Shown piece by piece: positions 22,387 to 37,134 of a stretch of DNA of 64,000 nucleotides. Source of the DNA: Macrothele yani (taxonomy: Eukaryota; Arthropoda; Arachnida; Araneae; Macrothelidae). The stretch lies in assembly GCA_039090855.1 (NCBI GenBank), contig CM077034.1, positions 226,489,331-226,553,330 on the forward strand. The letters are read 5' to 3'. The notes beneath the pieces are model-generated. The model did not search any database and was not told the origin of the DNA. It saw only the letters and a program-made list of their open reading frames with translations. The first letter of the stretch is position 1, and every line of letters starts with the position of its first letter. A program made the position numbers and the translations under genes.

Positions 22387-24969
22387 TTATACCATTTTCA
22401 AATTTAGTCTCGTGCAGTATTACTTTGATTAGCTGTAACGACTCTCCTGAGGCTTCGACGTCCTCTATCACTGATTTTCTTTGGTCTGCTGGTACGTTTT
22501 GCTGCTTGATGTGTCTTCCGCTTATTCAGTACATCCATAACAGTTGACTTGGGTATGTTTAAACGCCTCTCGGTTTCTCTTATGGACAACCCACTAATAT
22601 AACACCCAACAATCTTTCCTTTCTCAAAGTCAGTTCTCTCCCGCCGCGACAAAGAAGCGGTAAAGAAGCTCACTTATACCATTTTCAAATTTAGTCTCGT
22701 GCAGTATTCCTTTTATTTGCTGTAACGACTCTCCTGAGGCTTCGACGTCCTCTATCACTGATTTTCTTTGGTCTGCTGGTACGTTTTGCTGCTTCACGTG
22801 TCTTCCACTTATTCAGTACATCCATAACAGTTGACTTGGGTATGTTTAAACGCCTCTCGGTTTCTCTTATGGACAACCCACTAATATAACACCCAACAAT
22901 CTTTCCTTTCTCAAAGTCAGTTCTCTCCCGCCGCGACAAAGAAGCGGTAAAGAAGCTCACTTATACCATTTTCAAATTTAGTCTCGTGCAGTATTCCTTT
23001 TATTTGCTGTAACGACTCTCCTGAGGCTTCGACGTCATCTATCACTGATTTTCTTTGGTCTGCTGGTACGTTTTGCTGCTTCACGTGTCTTCCACTTATT
23101 CAGTACATCCATAACAGTTGACTTGGGTATGTTTAAACGCCTCTCGGTTTCTCTTATGGACAACCCACTAATATAACACCCAACAATCTTTCCTTTCTCA
23201 AAGTCAGTTCTCTCCCGCCGCGACAAAGAAGCGGTAAAGAAGCTCACTTATACCATTTTCAAATTTAGTCTCGTGCAGTATTCCTTTTATTTGCTGTAAC
23301 GACTCTCCTGAGGCTTCGACGTCCTCTATCACTGATTTTCTTTGGTCTGCTGGTACGTTTTGCTGCTTCACGTGTCTTCCACTTATTCAGTACATCCATA
23401 ACAGTTGACTTGGGTATGTTTAAACGCCTCTCGGTTTCTCTTATGGACAACCCACTAATATAACACCCAACAATCTTTCCTTTCTCAAAGTCAGTTCTCT
23501 CCCGCCGCGACAAAGAAGCGGTAAAGAAGCTCACTTATACCATTTTCAAATTTAGTCTCGTGCAGTATTACTTTGATTAGCTGTAACGACTCTCCTGAGG
23601 CTTCGACGTCCTCTATCACTGATTTTCTTTGGTCTGCTGGTACGTTTTGCTGCTTGATGTGTCTTCCGCTTATTCAGTACATCCATAACAGTTGACTTGG
23701 GTATGTTTAAACGCCTCTCGGTTTCTCTTATGGACAACCCACTAATATAACACCCAACAATCTTTCCTTTCTCAAAGTCAGTTCTCTCCCGCCGCGACAA
23801 AGAAGCGGTAAAGAAGCTCACTTATACCATTTTCAAATTTAGTCTCGTGCAGTATTCCTTTTATTTGCTGTAACGACTCTCCTGAGGCTTCGACGTCCTC
23901 TATCACTGATTTTCTTTGGTCTGCTGGTACGTTTTGCTGCTTCACGTGTCTTCCACTTATTCAGTACATCCATAACAGTTGACTTGGGTATGTTTAAACG
24001 CCTCTCGGTTTCTCTTATGGACAACCCACTAATATAACACCCAACAATCTTTCCTTTCTCAAAGTCAGTTCTCTCCCGCCGCGACAAAGAAGCGGTAAAG
24101 AAGCTCACTTATACCATTTTCAAATTTAGTCTCGTGCAGTATTCCTTTTATTTGCTGTAACGACTCTCCTGAGGCTTCGACGTCCTCTATCACTGATTTT
24201 CTTTGGTCTGCTGGTACGTTTTGCTGCTTCACGTGTCTTCCACTTATTCAGTACATCCATAACAGTTGACTTGGGTATGTTTAAACGCCTCTCGGTTTCT
24301 CTTATGGACAACCCACTAATATAACACCCAACAATCTTTCCTTTCTCAAAGTCAGTTCTCTCCCGCCGCGACAAAGAAGCGGTAAAGAAGCTCACTTATA
24401 CCATTTTCAAATTTAGTCTCGTGCAGTATTCCTTTGATTAGCTGTAACGACTCTCCTGAGGCTTCGACGTCCTCTATCACTGATTTTCTTTGGTCTGCTG
24501 GTACGTTTTGCTGCTTGATGTGTCTTCCGCTTATTCAGTACATCCATAACAGTTGACTTGGGTATGTTTAAACGCCTCTCGGTTTCTCTTATGGACAACC
24601 CACTAATATAACACCCAACAATCTTTCCTTTCTCAAAGTCAGTTCTCTCCCGCCGCGACAAAGAAGCGGTAAAGAAGCTCACTTATACCATTTTCAAATT
24701 TAGTCTCGTGCAGTATTCCTTTTATTTGCTGTAACGACTCTCCTGAGGCTTCGACGTCCTCTATCACTGATTTTCTTTGGTCTGCTGGTACGTTTTGCTG
24801 CTTCACGTGTCTTCCACTTATTCAGTACATCCATAACATTTGACTTGGGTATGTTTAAACGCCTCTCGGTTTCTCTTATGGACAACCCACTAATATAACA
24901 CCCAACAATCTTTCCTTTCTCAAAGTCAGTTCTCTCCCGCCGCGACAAAGAAGCGGTAAAGAAGCTCAC
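22387..24969 (-). repeat. short-period higher-order segment marked by NQSN/NQRN units
   Basis: Units with TTACTTTGATTAGCTG or TTCCTTTGATTAGCTG in place of TTCCTTTTATTTGCTG end at 22673, 23821 and 24682, spaced four and three units apart. The GATTAGCTG version matches the edge unit attached to the catalytic domain (near 8360), so it may be an ancestral state or a conversion tract. The unit ending at 23247 has a C-to-A change that introduces an early stop. Confidence 0.75.
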
Positions 24970-25182
24970 TTATACCATTTTCAAATTTAGTCTCGTGCAG
25001 TATTCCTTTTATTTGCTGTAACGACTCTCCTGAGGCTTCGACGTCCTCTATCACTGATTTTCTTTGGTCTGCTGGTACGTTTTGCTGCTTCACGTGTCTT
25101 CCACTTATTCAGTACATCCATAACAGTTGACTTGGGTATGTTTAAACGCCTCTCGGTTTCTCTTATGGACAACCCACTAATA

Positions 25183-26720
25183 CACTGCTGGACAATTGCT
25201 AAGGACGGATCATAAACAGCTATATAGCGCACAAAAAGTAAGTGTGGTTGGATGCCAAGTGAAATAAAATAATGTCAGAATGCCAGGACCTTACAAGAAA
25301 GACAATTTATTGTGCTCTGAAACCCAGATGGCTTTGGAACGTGTCCAAGGGACAAACAGGCCATTTTGTGCAGAATACGTAAACGTGAAAAAAATGCAAT
25401 TACCGTCCGCGGGCGTTCCGGCGTAAGATGTCTATACGGGATATGGCCAACATGGAGGGCGTTGCAAGATTCCACACGTCGTGTCATGCTTTGCACAACA
25501 TTATCAAGCAGCTGTTGGGGTAATTTATCCCATTCCTCTGTCAGTGCGCGGATGAGGGTATCCTTGTTTATTGGAGGGCATTGACGAACAGCAAGACTCC
25601 TCCCCAAAGCATCCCACACATTTTCAATGGGATTCAGATCTGGAGAACGTGCTGGTCATACGAGGCGTTGAATATCCTCGCTCTCAAGACACTCCTGGAC
25701 AGCGACTGTTCGATGACATGTTGCATTGTCGTCCATGAATATAAATCTATCACCGACAGCACCACGGAACATGCAAACATGAGGTAGCAGAACATCATTA
25801 ATGTATCGTTGGCCAGTCACAGTCCCAGTTGGAACACATAGAGGGACGTACGGCCATTGATCATGATGCCAGCCCATATCATGACACTACATGTCGGATA
25901 TCGGTCCCTTTCTTGTATGTTTGCTGGACAATATGCAGTACCACTATCACGCCAGATCAGTTGTCGTCGACAATCAGACGATAGACTATATCTACTCTCA
26001 TCTGAGAAGAGGACAGCAGACCAGTCGTTATCAGTTCAATTACGATGTTGATGGCGCCATTGCAAACGGGCGGTACGGTGACGTCTGGACAATGTGATGC
26101 ACACAACAGGACGGCGAGCGTATAGTCCTCCTTTATGCAAACGTCTGGCGACAGTTTTTCGGGAGATCCGCTAGCCAGTAGCAGCCATAACCTGATTAGC
26201 TACCTCACTAGCTGTGCTGCGCAGGTGTCTTTTTGTTGATAGCACTATGTACCGATCTTCTGCAGGTTTCGTACTGCGAACACGACCTCCCCCGTGACGT
26301 TTGCTACACTCTCCATTGTTTGAAATGATTTCCAAAGCCTTGAAACAACACTGTGGCTGACATCGAACTCCCTGGCAACATCTGTTATTTTTCGCCCTTC
26401 TTCAATCTTGCCAATAATACGGCCACGCGTAAAATCATCTAGGTGATGTCGGGAAGACATACTGAAAATTGCAAGTTCGTCAATTGATTCTTTCCCTTTC
26501 AACTTTGCGTTTGAACAACAACGGTCAATACGTGTCAAATCCTTTAGATCTCTTATCAGCGCTATGACGTCACGAACAAGTTCGGCAATCCAAAATTTGC
26601 ATACGCACAACACGTCTTACTGTATCCGGCACTTATGCTAATTTCCACATTTTCCTGCCTTCCATTTTATGGTTGCTATCGTTGCTATTGTCATCCGTCC
26701 TTAGCAATTGTCCGGCAGTG
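25183..26720 (-). mobile_element. Tc1-like element inserted in the array
   Basis: CACTGCTGGACAATTGCTAA at 25183 and its inverted counterpart ending at 26720 are the TIRs. TA at 25181-25182 and 26721-26722 is the target-site duplication. Removing the element and one TA restores the array sequence CCACTAATATAACACCC exactly. The family is the same as at 49286-50828 and 53372-54896. Only one array unit contains it, so it inserted after that part of the array had been amplified. Confidence 0.95.
25275..26460 (-). pseudogene. broken Tc1-like transposase in the array-inserted element
   Basis: It aligns with the intact 343-residue transposase at 49537-50568 but is split into pieces: an N-terminal part with the HTH (DDFTRGRIIGKIEEGRKIT, from ATG 26458-26460) to about 26245, a middle part with a FMDDNATCH block (25656-25877) and a C-terminal part. 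Frameshifts separate them. The intact copy's TGA is replaced by AGA near 25433, so the last frame reads on to 25275. It is not functional. Confidence 0.9.
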
Positions 26721-26796
26721 TATAACACCCAACAATCTTTCCTTTCTCAAAGTCAGTTCTCTCCCGCCGCGACAAAGAAGCGGTAAAGAAGCTCAC

Positions 26797-29700
26797 TTAT
26801 ACCATTTTCAAATTTAGTCTCGTGCAGTATTCCTTTTATTTGCTGTAACGACTCTCCTGAGGCTTCGACGTCCTCTATCACTGATTTTCTTTTGTCTGCT
26901 GGTACGTTTTGCTGCTTCACGTGTCTTCCACTTATTCAGTACATCCATAACAGTTGACTTGGGTATGTTTAAACGCCTCTCGGTTTCTCTTATGGACAAC
27001 CCACTAATATAACACCCAACAATCTTTCCTTTCTCAAAGTCAGTTCTCTCCCGCCGCGACAAAGAAGCGGTAAAGAAGCTCACTTATACCATTTTCAAAT
27101 TTAGTCTCGTGCAGTATTCCTTTTATTTGCTGTAACGACTCTCCTGAGGTTTCGACGTCCTCTATCACTGATTTTCTTTGGTCTGCTGGTACGTTTTGCT
27201 GCTTGATGTGTCTTCCGCTTATTCAGTACATCCAAAACAGTTGACTTGGGTATGTTTAAACGCCTCTCGGTTTCTCTTATGGACAACCCACTAATATAAC
27301 ACCCAACAATCTTTCCTTTCTCAAAGTCAGTTCTCTCCCGCCGCGACAAAGAAGCGGTAAAGAAGCTCACTTATACCATTTTCAAATTTAGTCTCGTGCA
27401 GTATTCCTTTTATTTGCTGTAACGACTCTCCTGGGGTTTCGACGTCCTCTATCACTGATTTTCTTTGGTCTGCTGGTACGTTTTGCTGCTTCACGTGTCT
27501 TCCACTTATTCAGTACATCCATAACAGTTGACTTGGGTATGTTTAAACGCCTCTCGGTTTCTCTTATGGACAACCCACTAATATAACACCCAACAATCTT
27601 TCCCTTTCTCAAAGTCAGTTCTCTCCCGCCGCGACAAAGAAGCGGTAAAGAAGCTCACTTATACCATTTTCAAATTTAGTCTCGTGCAGTATTCCTTTTA
27701 TTTGCTGTAACGACTCTCCTGGGGTTTCGACGTCCTCTATCACTGATTTTCTTTGGTCTGCTGGTACGTTTTGCTGCTTCACGTGTCTTCCACTTATTCA
27801 GTACATCCATAACAGTTGACTTGGGTATGTTTAAACGCCTCTCGGTTTCTCTTATGGACAACCCACTAATATAACACCCAACAATCTTTCCTTTCTCAAA
27901 GTCAGTTCTCTCCCGCCGCGACAAAGAAGCGGTAAAGAAGCTCACTTATATCATTTTCAAATTTAGTCTCGTGCAGTATTCCTTTTATTTGCTGTAACGA
28001 CTCTCCTGGGGTTTCGACGTCCTCTATCACTGATTTTCTTTGGTCTGCTGGTACGTTTTGCTGCTTCACGTGTCTTCCACTTATTCAGTACATCCATAAC
28101 AGTTGACTTGGGTATGTTTAAACGCCTCTCGGTTTCTCTTATGGACAACCCACTAATATAACACCCAACAATCTTTCCTTTCTCAAAGTCAGTTCTCTCC
28201 CGCCGCGACAAAGAAGCGGTAAAGAAGCTCACTTATACCATTTTCAAATTTAGTCTCGTGCAGTATTCCTTTTATTTGCTGTAACGACTCTCCTGAGGCT
28301 TCGACGTCCTCTATCACTGATTTTCTTTTGGTCTGCTGGTACGTTTTGCTGCTTCACGTGTCTTCCACTTATTCAGTACATCCATAACAGTTGACTTGGG
28401 TATGTTTAAACGCCTCTCGGTTTCTCTTATGGACAACCCACTAATATAACACCCAACAATCTTTCCTTTCTCAAAGTCAGTTCTCTCCCGCCGCGACAAA
28501 GAAGCGGTAAAGAAGCTCACTTATACCATTTTCAAATTTAGTCTCGTGCAGTATTCCTTTTATTTGCTGTAACGACTCTCCTGAGGCTTCGACGTCCTCT
28601 ATCACTGATTTTCTTTGGTCTGCTGGTACGTTTTGCTGCTTCACGTGTCTTCCACTTATTCAGTACATCCATAACAGTTGACTTGGGTATGTTTAAACGC
28701 CTCTCGGTTTCTCTTATGGACAACCCACTAATATAACACCCAACAATCTTTCCTTTCTCAAAGTCAGTTCTCTCCCGCCGCGACAAAGAAGCGGTAAAGA
28801 AGCTCACTTATACCATTTTCAAATTTAGTCTCGTGCAGTATTCCTTTTATTTGCTGTAACGACTCTCCTGAGGCTTCGACGTCCTCTATCACTGATTTTC
28901 TTTTGTCTGCTGGTACGTTTTGCTGCTTCACGTGTCTTCCACTTATTCAGTACATCCATAACAGTTGACTTGGGTATGTTTAAACGCCTCTCGGTTTCTC
29001 TTATGGACAACCCACTAATATAACACCCAACAATCTTTCCTTTCTCAAAGTCAGTTCTCTCCCGCCGCGACAAAGAAGCGGTAAAGAAGCTCACTTATAC
29101 CATTTTCAAATTTAGTCTCGTGCAGTATTCCTTTTATTTGCTGTAACGACTCTCCTGAGGTTTCGACGTCCTCTATCACTGATTTTCTTTGGTCTGCTGG
29201 TACGTTTTGCTGCTTGATGTGTCTTCCGCTTATTCAGTACATCCAAAACAGTTGACTTGGGTATGTTTAAACGCCTCTCGGTTTCTCTTATGGACAACCC
29301 ACTAATATAACACCCAACAATCTTTCCTTTCTCAAAGTCAGTTCTCTCCCGCCGCGACAAAGAAGCGGTAAAGAAGCTCACTTATACCATTTTCAAATTT
29401 AGTCTCGTGCAGTATTCCTTTTATTTGCTGTAACGACTCTCCTGGGGTTTCGACGTCCTCTATCACTGATTTTCTTTGGTCTGCTGGTACGTTTTGCTGC
29501 TTCACGTGTCTTCCACTTATTCAGTACATCCATAACAGTTGACTTGGGTATGTTTAAACGCCTCTCGGTTTCTCTTATGGACAACCCACTAATATAACAC
29601 CCAACAATCTTTCCTTTCTCAAAGTCAGTTCTCTCCCGCCGCGACAAAGAAGCGGTAAAGAAGCTCACTTATACCATTTTCAAATTTAGTCTCGTGCAGT

Positions 29701-30817
29701 ATTCCTTTTATTTGCTGTAACGACTCTCCTGGGGTTTCGACGTCCTCTATCACTGATTTTCTTTGGTCTGCTGGTACGTTTTGCTGCTTCACGTGTCTTC
29801 CACTTATTCAGTACATCCATAACAGTTGACTTGGGTATGTTTAAACGCCTCTCGGTTTCTCTTATGGACAACCCACTAATATAACACCCAACAATCTTTC
29901 CTTTCTCAAAGTCAGTTCTCTCCCCGCCGCGACAAAGAAGCGGTAAAGAAGCTCACTTATACCATTTTCAAATTTAGTCTCGTGCAGTATTCCTTTTATT
30001 TGCTGTAACGACTCTCCTGGGGTTTCGACGTCCTCTATCACTGATTTTCTTTGGTCTGCTGGTACGTTTTGCTGCTTCACGTGTCTTCCACTTATTCAGT
30101 ACATCCATAACAGTTGACTTGGGTATGTTTAAACGCCTCTCGGTTTCTCTTATGGACAACCCACTAATATAACACCCAACAATCTTTCCTTTCTCAAAGT
30201 CAGTTCTCTCCCGCCGCGACAAAGAAGCGGTAAAGAAGCTCACTTATACCATTTTCAAATTTAGTCTCGTGCAGTATTCCTTTTATTTGCTGTAACGACT
30301 CTCCTGAGGCTTCGACGTCCTCTATCACTGATTTTCTTTGGTCTGCTGGTACGTTTTGCTGCTTCACGTGTCTTCCACTTATTCAGTACATCCATAACAG
30401 TTGACTTGGGTATGTTTAAACGCCTCTCGGTTTCTCTTATGGACAACCCACTAATATAACACCCAACAATCTTTCCTTTCTCAAAGTCAGTTCTCTCCCG
30501 CCGCGACAAAGAAGCGGTAAAGAAGCTCACTTATACCATTTTCAAATTTAGTCTCGTGCAGTATTCCTTTTATTTGCTGTAACGACTCTCCTGAGGCTTC
30601 GACGTCCTCTATCACTGATTTTCTTTGGTCTGCTGGTACGTTTTGCTGCTTCACGTGTCTTCCACTTATTCAGTACATCCATAACAGTTGACTTGGGTAT
30701 GTTTAAACGCCTCTCGGTTTCTCTTATGGACAACCCACTAATATAACACCCAACAATCTTTCCTTTCTCAAAGTCAGTTCTCTCCCGCCGCGACAAAGAA
30801 GCGGTAAAGAAGCTCAC
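26797..30817 (-). repeat. higher-order block, 7 units, two adjacent copies
   Basis: 26797-28807 and 28808-30817 share the order SRQKK, RRNLRRV, RRNPRRV x3, NKWKTRE x2. Private one-base insertions (near 27603, 28328 and 29924) distinguish the copies. A third copy lies at 20090-22099 on the other side of the inserted element. Confidence 0.88.
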
Positions 30818-32827
30818 TTATACCATTTTCAAATTTAGTCTCGTGCAGTATTCCTTTTATTTGCTGTAACGACTCTCCTGAGGCTTCGACGTCCTCTATC
30901 ACTGATTTTCTTTGGTCTGCTGGTACGTTTTGCTGCTTCACGTGTCTTCCACTTATTCAGTACATCCATAACAGTTGACTTGGGTATGTTTAAACGCCTC
31001 TCGGTTTCTCTTATGGACAACCCACTAATATAACACCCAACAATCTTTCCTTTCTCAAAGTCAGTTCTCTCCCGCCGCGACAAAGAAGCGGTAAAGAAGC
31101 TCACTTATACCATTTTCAAATTTAGTCTCGTGCAGTATTCCTTTTATTTGCTGTAACGACTCTCCTGAGGCTTCGACGTCCTCTATCACTGATTTTCTTT
31201 GGTCTGCTGGTACGTTTTGCTGCTTCACGTGTCTTCCACTTATTCAGTACATCCATAACAGTTGACTTGGGTATGTTTAAACGCCTCTCGGTTTCTCTTA
31301 TGGACAACCCACTAATATAACACCCAACAATCTTTCCTTTCTCAAAGTCAGTTCTCTCCCGCCGCGACAAAGAAGCGGTAAAGAAGCTCACTTATACCAT
31401 TTTCAAATTTAGTCTCGTGCAGTATTCCTTTTATTTGCTGTAACGACTCTCCTGAGGCTTCGACGTCCTCTATCACTGATTTTCTTTGGTCTGCTGGTAC
31501 GTTTTGCTGCTTCACGTGTCTTCCACTTATTCAGTACATCCATAACAGTTGACTTGGGTATGTTTAAACGCCTCTCGGTTTCTCTTATGGACAACCCACT
31601 AATATAACACCCAACAATCTTTCCTTTCTCAAAGTCAGTTCTCTCTCCGCCGCGACAAAGAAGCGGTAAAGAAGCTCACTTATACCATTTTCAAATTTAG
31701 TCTCGTGCAGTATTCCTTTTATTTGCTGTAACGACTCTCCTGAGGCTTCGACGTCCTCTATCACTGATTTTCTTTGGTCTGCTGGTACGTTTTGCTGCTT
31801 CACGTGTCTTCCACTTATTCAGTACATCCATAACAGTTGACTTGGGTATGTTTAAACGCCTCTCGGTTTCTCTTATGGACAACCCACTAATATAACACCC
31901 AACAATCTTTCCTTTCTCAAAGTCAGTTCTCTCCCGCCGCGACAAAGAAGCGGTAAAGAAGCTCACTTATACCATTTTCAAATTTAGTCTCGTGCAGTAT
32001 TCCTTTTATTTGCTGTAACGACTCTCCTGGGGTTTCGACGTCCTCTATCACTGATTTTCTTTGGTCTGCTGGTACGTTTTGCTGCTTCACGTGTCTTCCA
32101 CTTATTCAGTACATCCAAAACAGTTGACTTGGGTATGTTTAAACGCCTCTCGGTTTCTCTTATGGACAACCCACTAATATAACACCCAACAATCTTTCCT
32201 TTCTCAAAGTCAGTTCTCTCCCGCCGCGACAAAGAAGCGGTAAAGAAGCTCACTTATACCATTTTCAAATTTAGTCTCGTGCAGTATTCCTTTTATTTGC
32301 TGTAACGACTCTCCTGAGGTTTCGACGTCCTCTATCACTGATTTTCTTTGGTCTGCTGGTACGTTTTGCTGCTTCACGTGTCTTCCACTTATTCAGTACA
32401 TCCATAACAGTTGACTTGGGTATGTTTAAACGCCTCTCGGTTTCTCTTATGGACAACCCACTAATATAACACCCAACAATCTTTCCTTTCTCAAAGTCAG
32501 TTCTCTCCCGCCGCGACAAAGAAGCGGTAAAGAAGCTCACTTATACCATTTTCAAATTTAGTCTCGTGCAGTATTCCTTTTATTTGCTGTAACGACTCTC
32601 CTGAGGCTTCGACGTCCTCTATCACTGATTTTCTTTGGTCTGCTGGTACGTTTTGCTGCTTGATGTGTCTTCCGCTTATTCAGTACATCCAAAACAGTTG
32701 ACTTGGGTATGTTTAAACGCCTCTCGGTTTCTCTTATGGACAACCCACTAATATAACACCCAACAATCTTTCCTTTCTCAAAGTCAGTTCTCTCCCGCCG
32801 CGACAAAGAAGCGGTAAAGAAGCTCAC

Positions 32828-33401
32828 TTATACCATTTTCAAATTTAGTCTCGTGCAGTATTCCTTTTATTTGCTGTAACGACTCTCCTGAGGCTTCGAC
32901 GTCCTCTATCACTGATTTTCTTTGGTCTGCTGGTACGTTTTGCTGCTTCACGTGTCTTCCACTTATTCAGTACATCCATAACAGTTGACTTGGGTATGTT
33001 TAAACGCCTCTCGGTTTCTCTTATGGACAACCCACTAATATAACAATCAACAATCTTTCCTTTCTCAAAGTCAGTTCTCTCCCGCCGCGACAAAGAAGCG
33101 GTAAAGAAGCTCACTTATACCATTTTCAAATTTAGTCTCGTGCAGTATTCCTTTTATTTGCTGTAACGACTCTCCTGAGGCTTCGACGTCCTCTATCACT
33201 GATTTTCTTTGGTCTGCTGGTACGTTTTGCTGCTTCACGTGTCTTCCACTTATTCAGTACATCCATAACAGTTGACTTGGGTATGTTTAAACGCCTCTCG
33301 GTTTCTCTTATGGACAACCCACTAATATAACAATCAACAATCTTTCCTTTCTCAAAGTCAGTTCTCTCCCGCCGCGACAAAGAAGCGGTAAAGAAGCTCA
33401 C
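32828..33401 (-). repeat. single-unit duplication (DCYI variant pair)
   Basis: Two adjacent units share a private AACAATCAACAATC change that turns GCYI into DCYI. They are otherwise plain NKWKTRE units. This is the smallest visible step of the expansion, duplication of a single unit. Confidence 0.75.
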
Positions 33402-36400
33402 TTATACCATTTTCAAATTTAGTCTCGTGCAGTATTCCTTTTATTTGCTGTAACGACTCTCCTGAGGCTTCGACGTCCTCTATCACTGATTTTCTTTGGT
33501 CTGCTGGTACGTTTTGCTGCTTGATGTGTCTTCCGCTTATTCAGTACATCCAAAACAGTTGACTTGGGTATGTTTAAACGCCTCTCGGTTTCTCTTATGG
33601 ACAACCCACTAATATAACACCCAACAATCTTTCCTTTCTCAAAGTCAGTTCTCTCCCGCCGCGACAAAGAAGCGGTAAAGAAGCTCACTTATACCATTTT
33701 CAAATTTAGTCTCGTGCAGTATTCCTTTTATTTGCTGTAACGACTCTCCTGAGGCTTCGACGTCCTCTATCACTGATTTTCTTTGGTCTGCTGGTACGTT
33801 TTGCTGCTTGATGTGTCTTCCGCTTATTCAGTACATCCAAAACAGTTGACTTGGGTATGTTTAAACGCCTCACGGTTTCTCTTATGGACAACCCACTAAT
33901 ATAACACCCAACAATCTTTCCTTTCTCAAAGTCAGTTCTCTCCCCGCCGCGACAAAGAAGCGGTAAAGAAGCTCACTTATACCATTTTCAAATTTAGTCT
34001 CGTGCAGTATTCCTTTTATTTGCTGTAACGACTCTCCTGAGGCTTCGACGTCCTCTATCACTGATTTTCTTTGGTCTGTCGGTACGTTTTGCTGCTTGAT
34101 GTGTCTTCCGCTTATTCAGTACATCCATAACAGTTGACTTGGGTATGTTTAAACGCCTCTCGGTTTCTCTTATGGACAACCCACTAATATAACACCCAAC
34201 AATCTTTCCTTTCTCAAAGTCAGTTCTCTCCCGCCGCGACAAAGAAGCGGTAAAGAAGCTCACTTATACCATTTTCAAATTTAGTCTCGTGCAGTATTCC
34301 TTTTATTTGCTGTAACGACTCTCCTGAGGCTTCGACGTCCTCTATCACTGATTTTCTTTGGTCTGCTGGTACGTTTTGCTGCTTCACGTGTCTTCCACTT
34401 ATTCAGTACATCCATAACAGTTGACTTGGGTATGTTTAAATGCCTCTCGGTTTCTCTTATGGACAACCCACTAATATAACACCCAACAGTCTTTCCTTGC
34501 TCAAAGTCAGTTCTCTCCCGCCGCGACAAAGAAGCGGAAAAGAAGCTCACTTATACCATTTTCAAATTTAGTCTCGTGCAGTATTCCTTTTATTTGCTGT
34601 AACGACTCTCCTGAGGCTTCGACGTCCTCTATCACTGATTTTCTTTGGTCTGCTGGTACGTTTTGCTGCTTCACGTGTCTTCCACTTATTCAGTACATCC
34701 ATAACAGTTGACTTGGGTATGTTTAAACGCCTCTCGGTTTCTCTTATGGACAACCCACTAATATAACACCCAACAATCTTTCCTTTCTCAAAGTCAGTTC
34801 TCTCCCCGCCGCGACAAAGAAGCGGTAAAGAAGCTCACTTATACCATTTTCAAATTTAGTCTCGTGCAGTATTCCTTTTATTTGCTGTAACGACTCTCCT
34901 GAGGCTTCGACGTCCTCTATCACTGATTTTCTTTGGTCTGCTGGTACGTTTTGCTGCTTCACGTGTCTTCCACTTATTCAGTACATGCATAACAGTTGAC
35001 TTGGGTATGTTTAAACGCCTCTCGGTTTCTCTTATGGACAACCCACTAATATAACACCCAACAATCTTTCCTTTCTCAAAGTCAGTTCTCTCCCGCCGCG
35101 ACAAAGAAGCGGTAAAGAAGCTCACTTATACCATTTTCAAATTTAGTCTCGTGCAGTATTCCTTTTATTTGCTGTAACGACTCTCCTGAGGCTTCGACGT
35201 CCTCTATCACTGATTTTCTTTGGTCTGCTGGTACGTTTTGCTGCTTGATGTGTCTTCCGCTTATTCAGTACATCCATAACAGTTGACTTGGGTATGTTTA
35301 AACGCCTCTCGGTTTCTCTTATGGACAACCCACTAATATAACACCCAACAATCTTTCCTTTCTCAAAGTCAGTTCTCTCCCGCCGCGACAAAGAAGCGGT
35401 AAAGAAGCTCACTTATACCATTTTCAAATTTAGTCTCGTGCAGTATTCCTTTTATTTGCTGTAACGACTCTCCTGAGGCTTCGACGTCCTCTATCACTGA
35501 TTTTCTTTGGTCTGCTGGTACGTTTTGCTGCTTGATGTGTCTTCCGCTTATTCAGTACATCCAAAACAGTTGACTTGGGTATGTTTAGACGCCTCTCGGT
35601 TTCTCTTATGGACAACCCACTAATATAACACCCAACAATCTTTCCTTTCTCAAAGTCAGTTCTCTCCCGCCGCGACAAAGAAGTGGTAAAGAAGCTCACT
35701 TATACCATTTTCAAATTTAGTCTCGTGCAGTATTCCTTTTATTTGCTGTAACGACTCTCCTGAGGCTTCGACGTCCTCTATCACTGATTTTCTTTGGTCT
35801 GCTGGTACGTTTTGCTGCTTCACGTGTCTTCCACTTATTCAGTACATCCATAACAGTTGACTTGGGTATGTTTAAACGCCTCTCGGTTTCTCTTATGGAC
35901 AACCCACTAATATAACACCCAACAATCTTTCCTTTCTCAAAGTCAGTTCTCTCCCGCCGCGACAAAGAAGCGGTAAAGAAGCTCACTTATACCATTTTCA
36001 AATTTAGTCTCGTGCAGTATTCCTTTTATTTGCTGTAACGACTCTCCTGAGGCTTCGACGTCCTCTATCACTGATTTTCTTTGGTCTGCTGGTACGTTTT
36101 GCTGCTTCACGTGTCTTCCACTTATTCAGTACATCCATAACAGTTGACTTGGGTATGTTTAAACGCCTCTCGGTTTCTCTTATGGACAACCCACTAATAT
36201 AACACCCAACAATCTTTCCTTTCTCAAAGTCAGTTCTCTCCCGCCGCGACAAAGAAGCGGTAAAGAAGCTCACTTATACCATTTTCAAATTTAGTCTCGT
36301 GCAGTATTCCTTTTATTTGCTGTAACGACTCTCCTGAGGCTTCGACGTCCTCTATCACTGATTTTCTTTGGTCTGCTGGTACGTTTTGCTGCTTGATGTG

Positions 36401-37134
36401 TCTTCCGCTTATTCAGTACATCCATAACAGTTGACTTGGGTATGTTTAAACGCCTCTCGGTTTCTCTTATGGACAACCCACTAATATAACACCCAACAAT
36501 CTTTCCTTTCTCAAAGTCAGTTCTCTCCCGCCGCGACAAAGAAGCGGTAAAGAAGCTCACTTATACCATTTTCAAATTTAGTCTCGTGCAGTATTCCTTT
36601 TATTTGCTGTAACGACTCTCCTGAGGCTTCGACGTCCTCTATCACTGATTTTCTTTGGTCTGCTGGTACGTTTTGCTGCTTGATGTGTCTTCCGCTTATT
36701 CAGTACATCCAAAACAGTTGACTTGGGTATGTTTAGACGCCTCTCGGTTTCTCTTATGGACAACCCACTAATATAACACCCAACAATCTTTCCTTTCTCA
36801 AAGTCAGTTCTCTCCCGCCGCGACAAAGAAGCGGTAAAGAAGCTCACTTATACCATTTTCAAATTTAGTCTCGTGCAGTATTCCTTTTATTTGCTGTAAC
36901 GACTCTCCTGAGGCTTCGACGTCCTCTATCACTGATTTTCTTTGGTCTGCTGGTACGTTTTGCTGCTTCACGTGTCTTCCACTTATTCAGTACATCCATA
37001 ACAGTTGACTTATGTATGTTTAAACGCCTCTCGGTTTCTCTTATGGACAACCCACTAATATAACACCCAACAATCTTTCCTTTCTCAAAGTCAGTTCTCT
37101 CCCGCCGCGACAAAGAAGCGGTAAAGAAGCTCAC

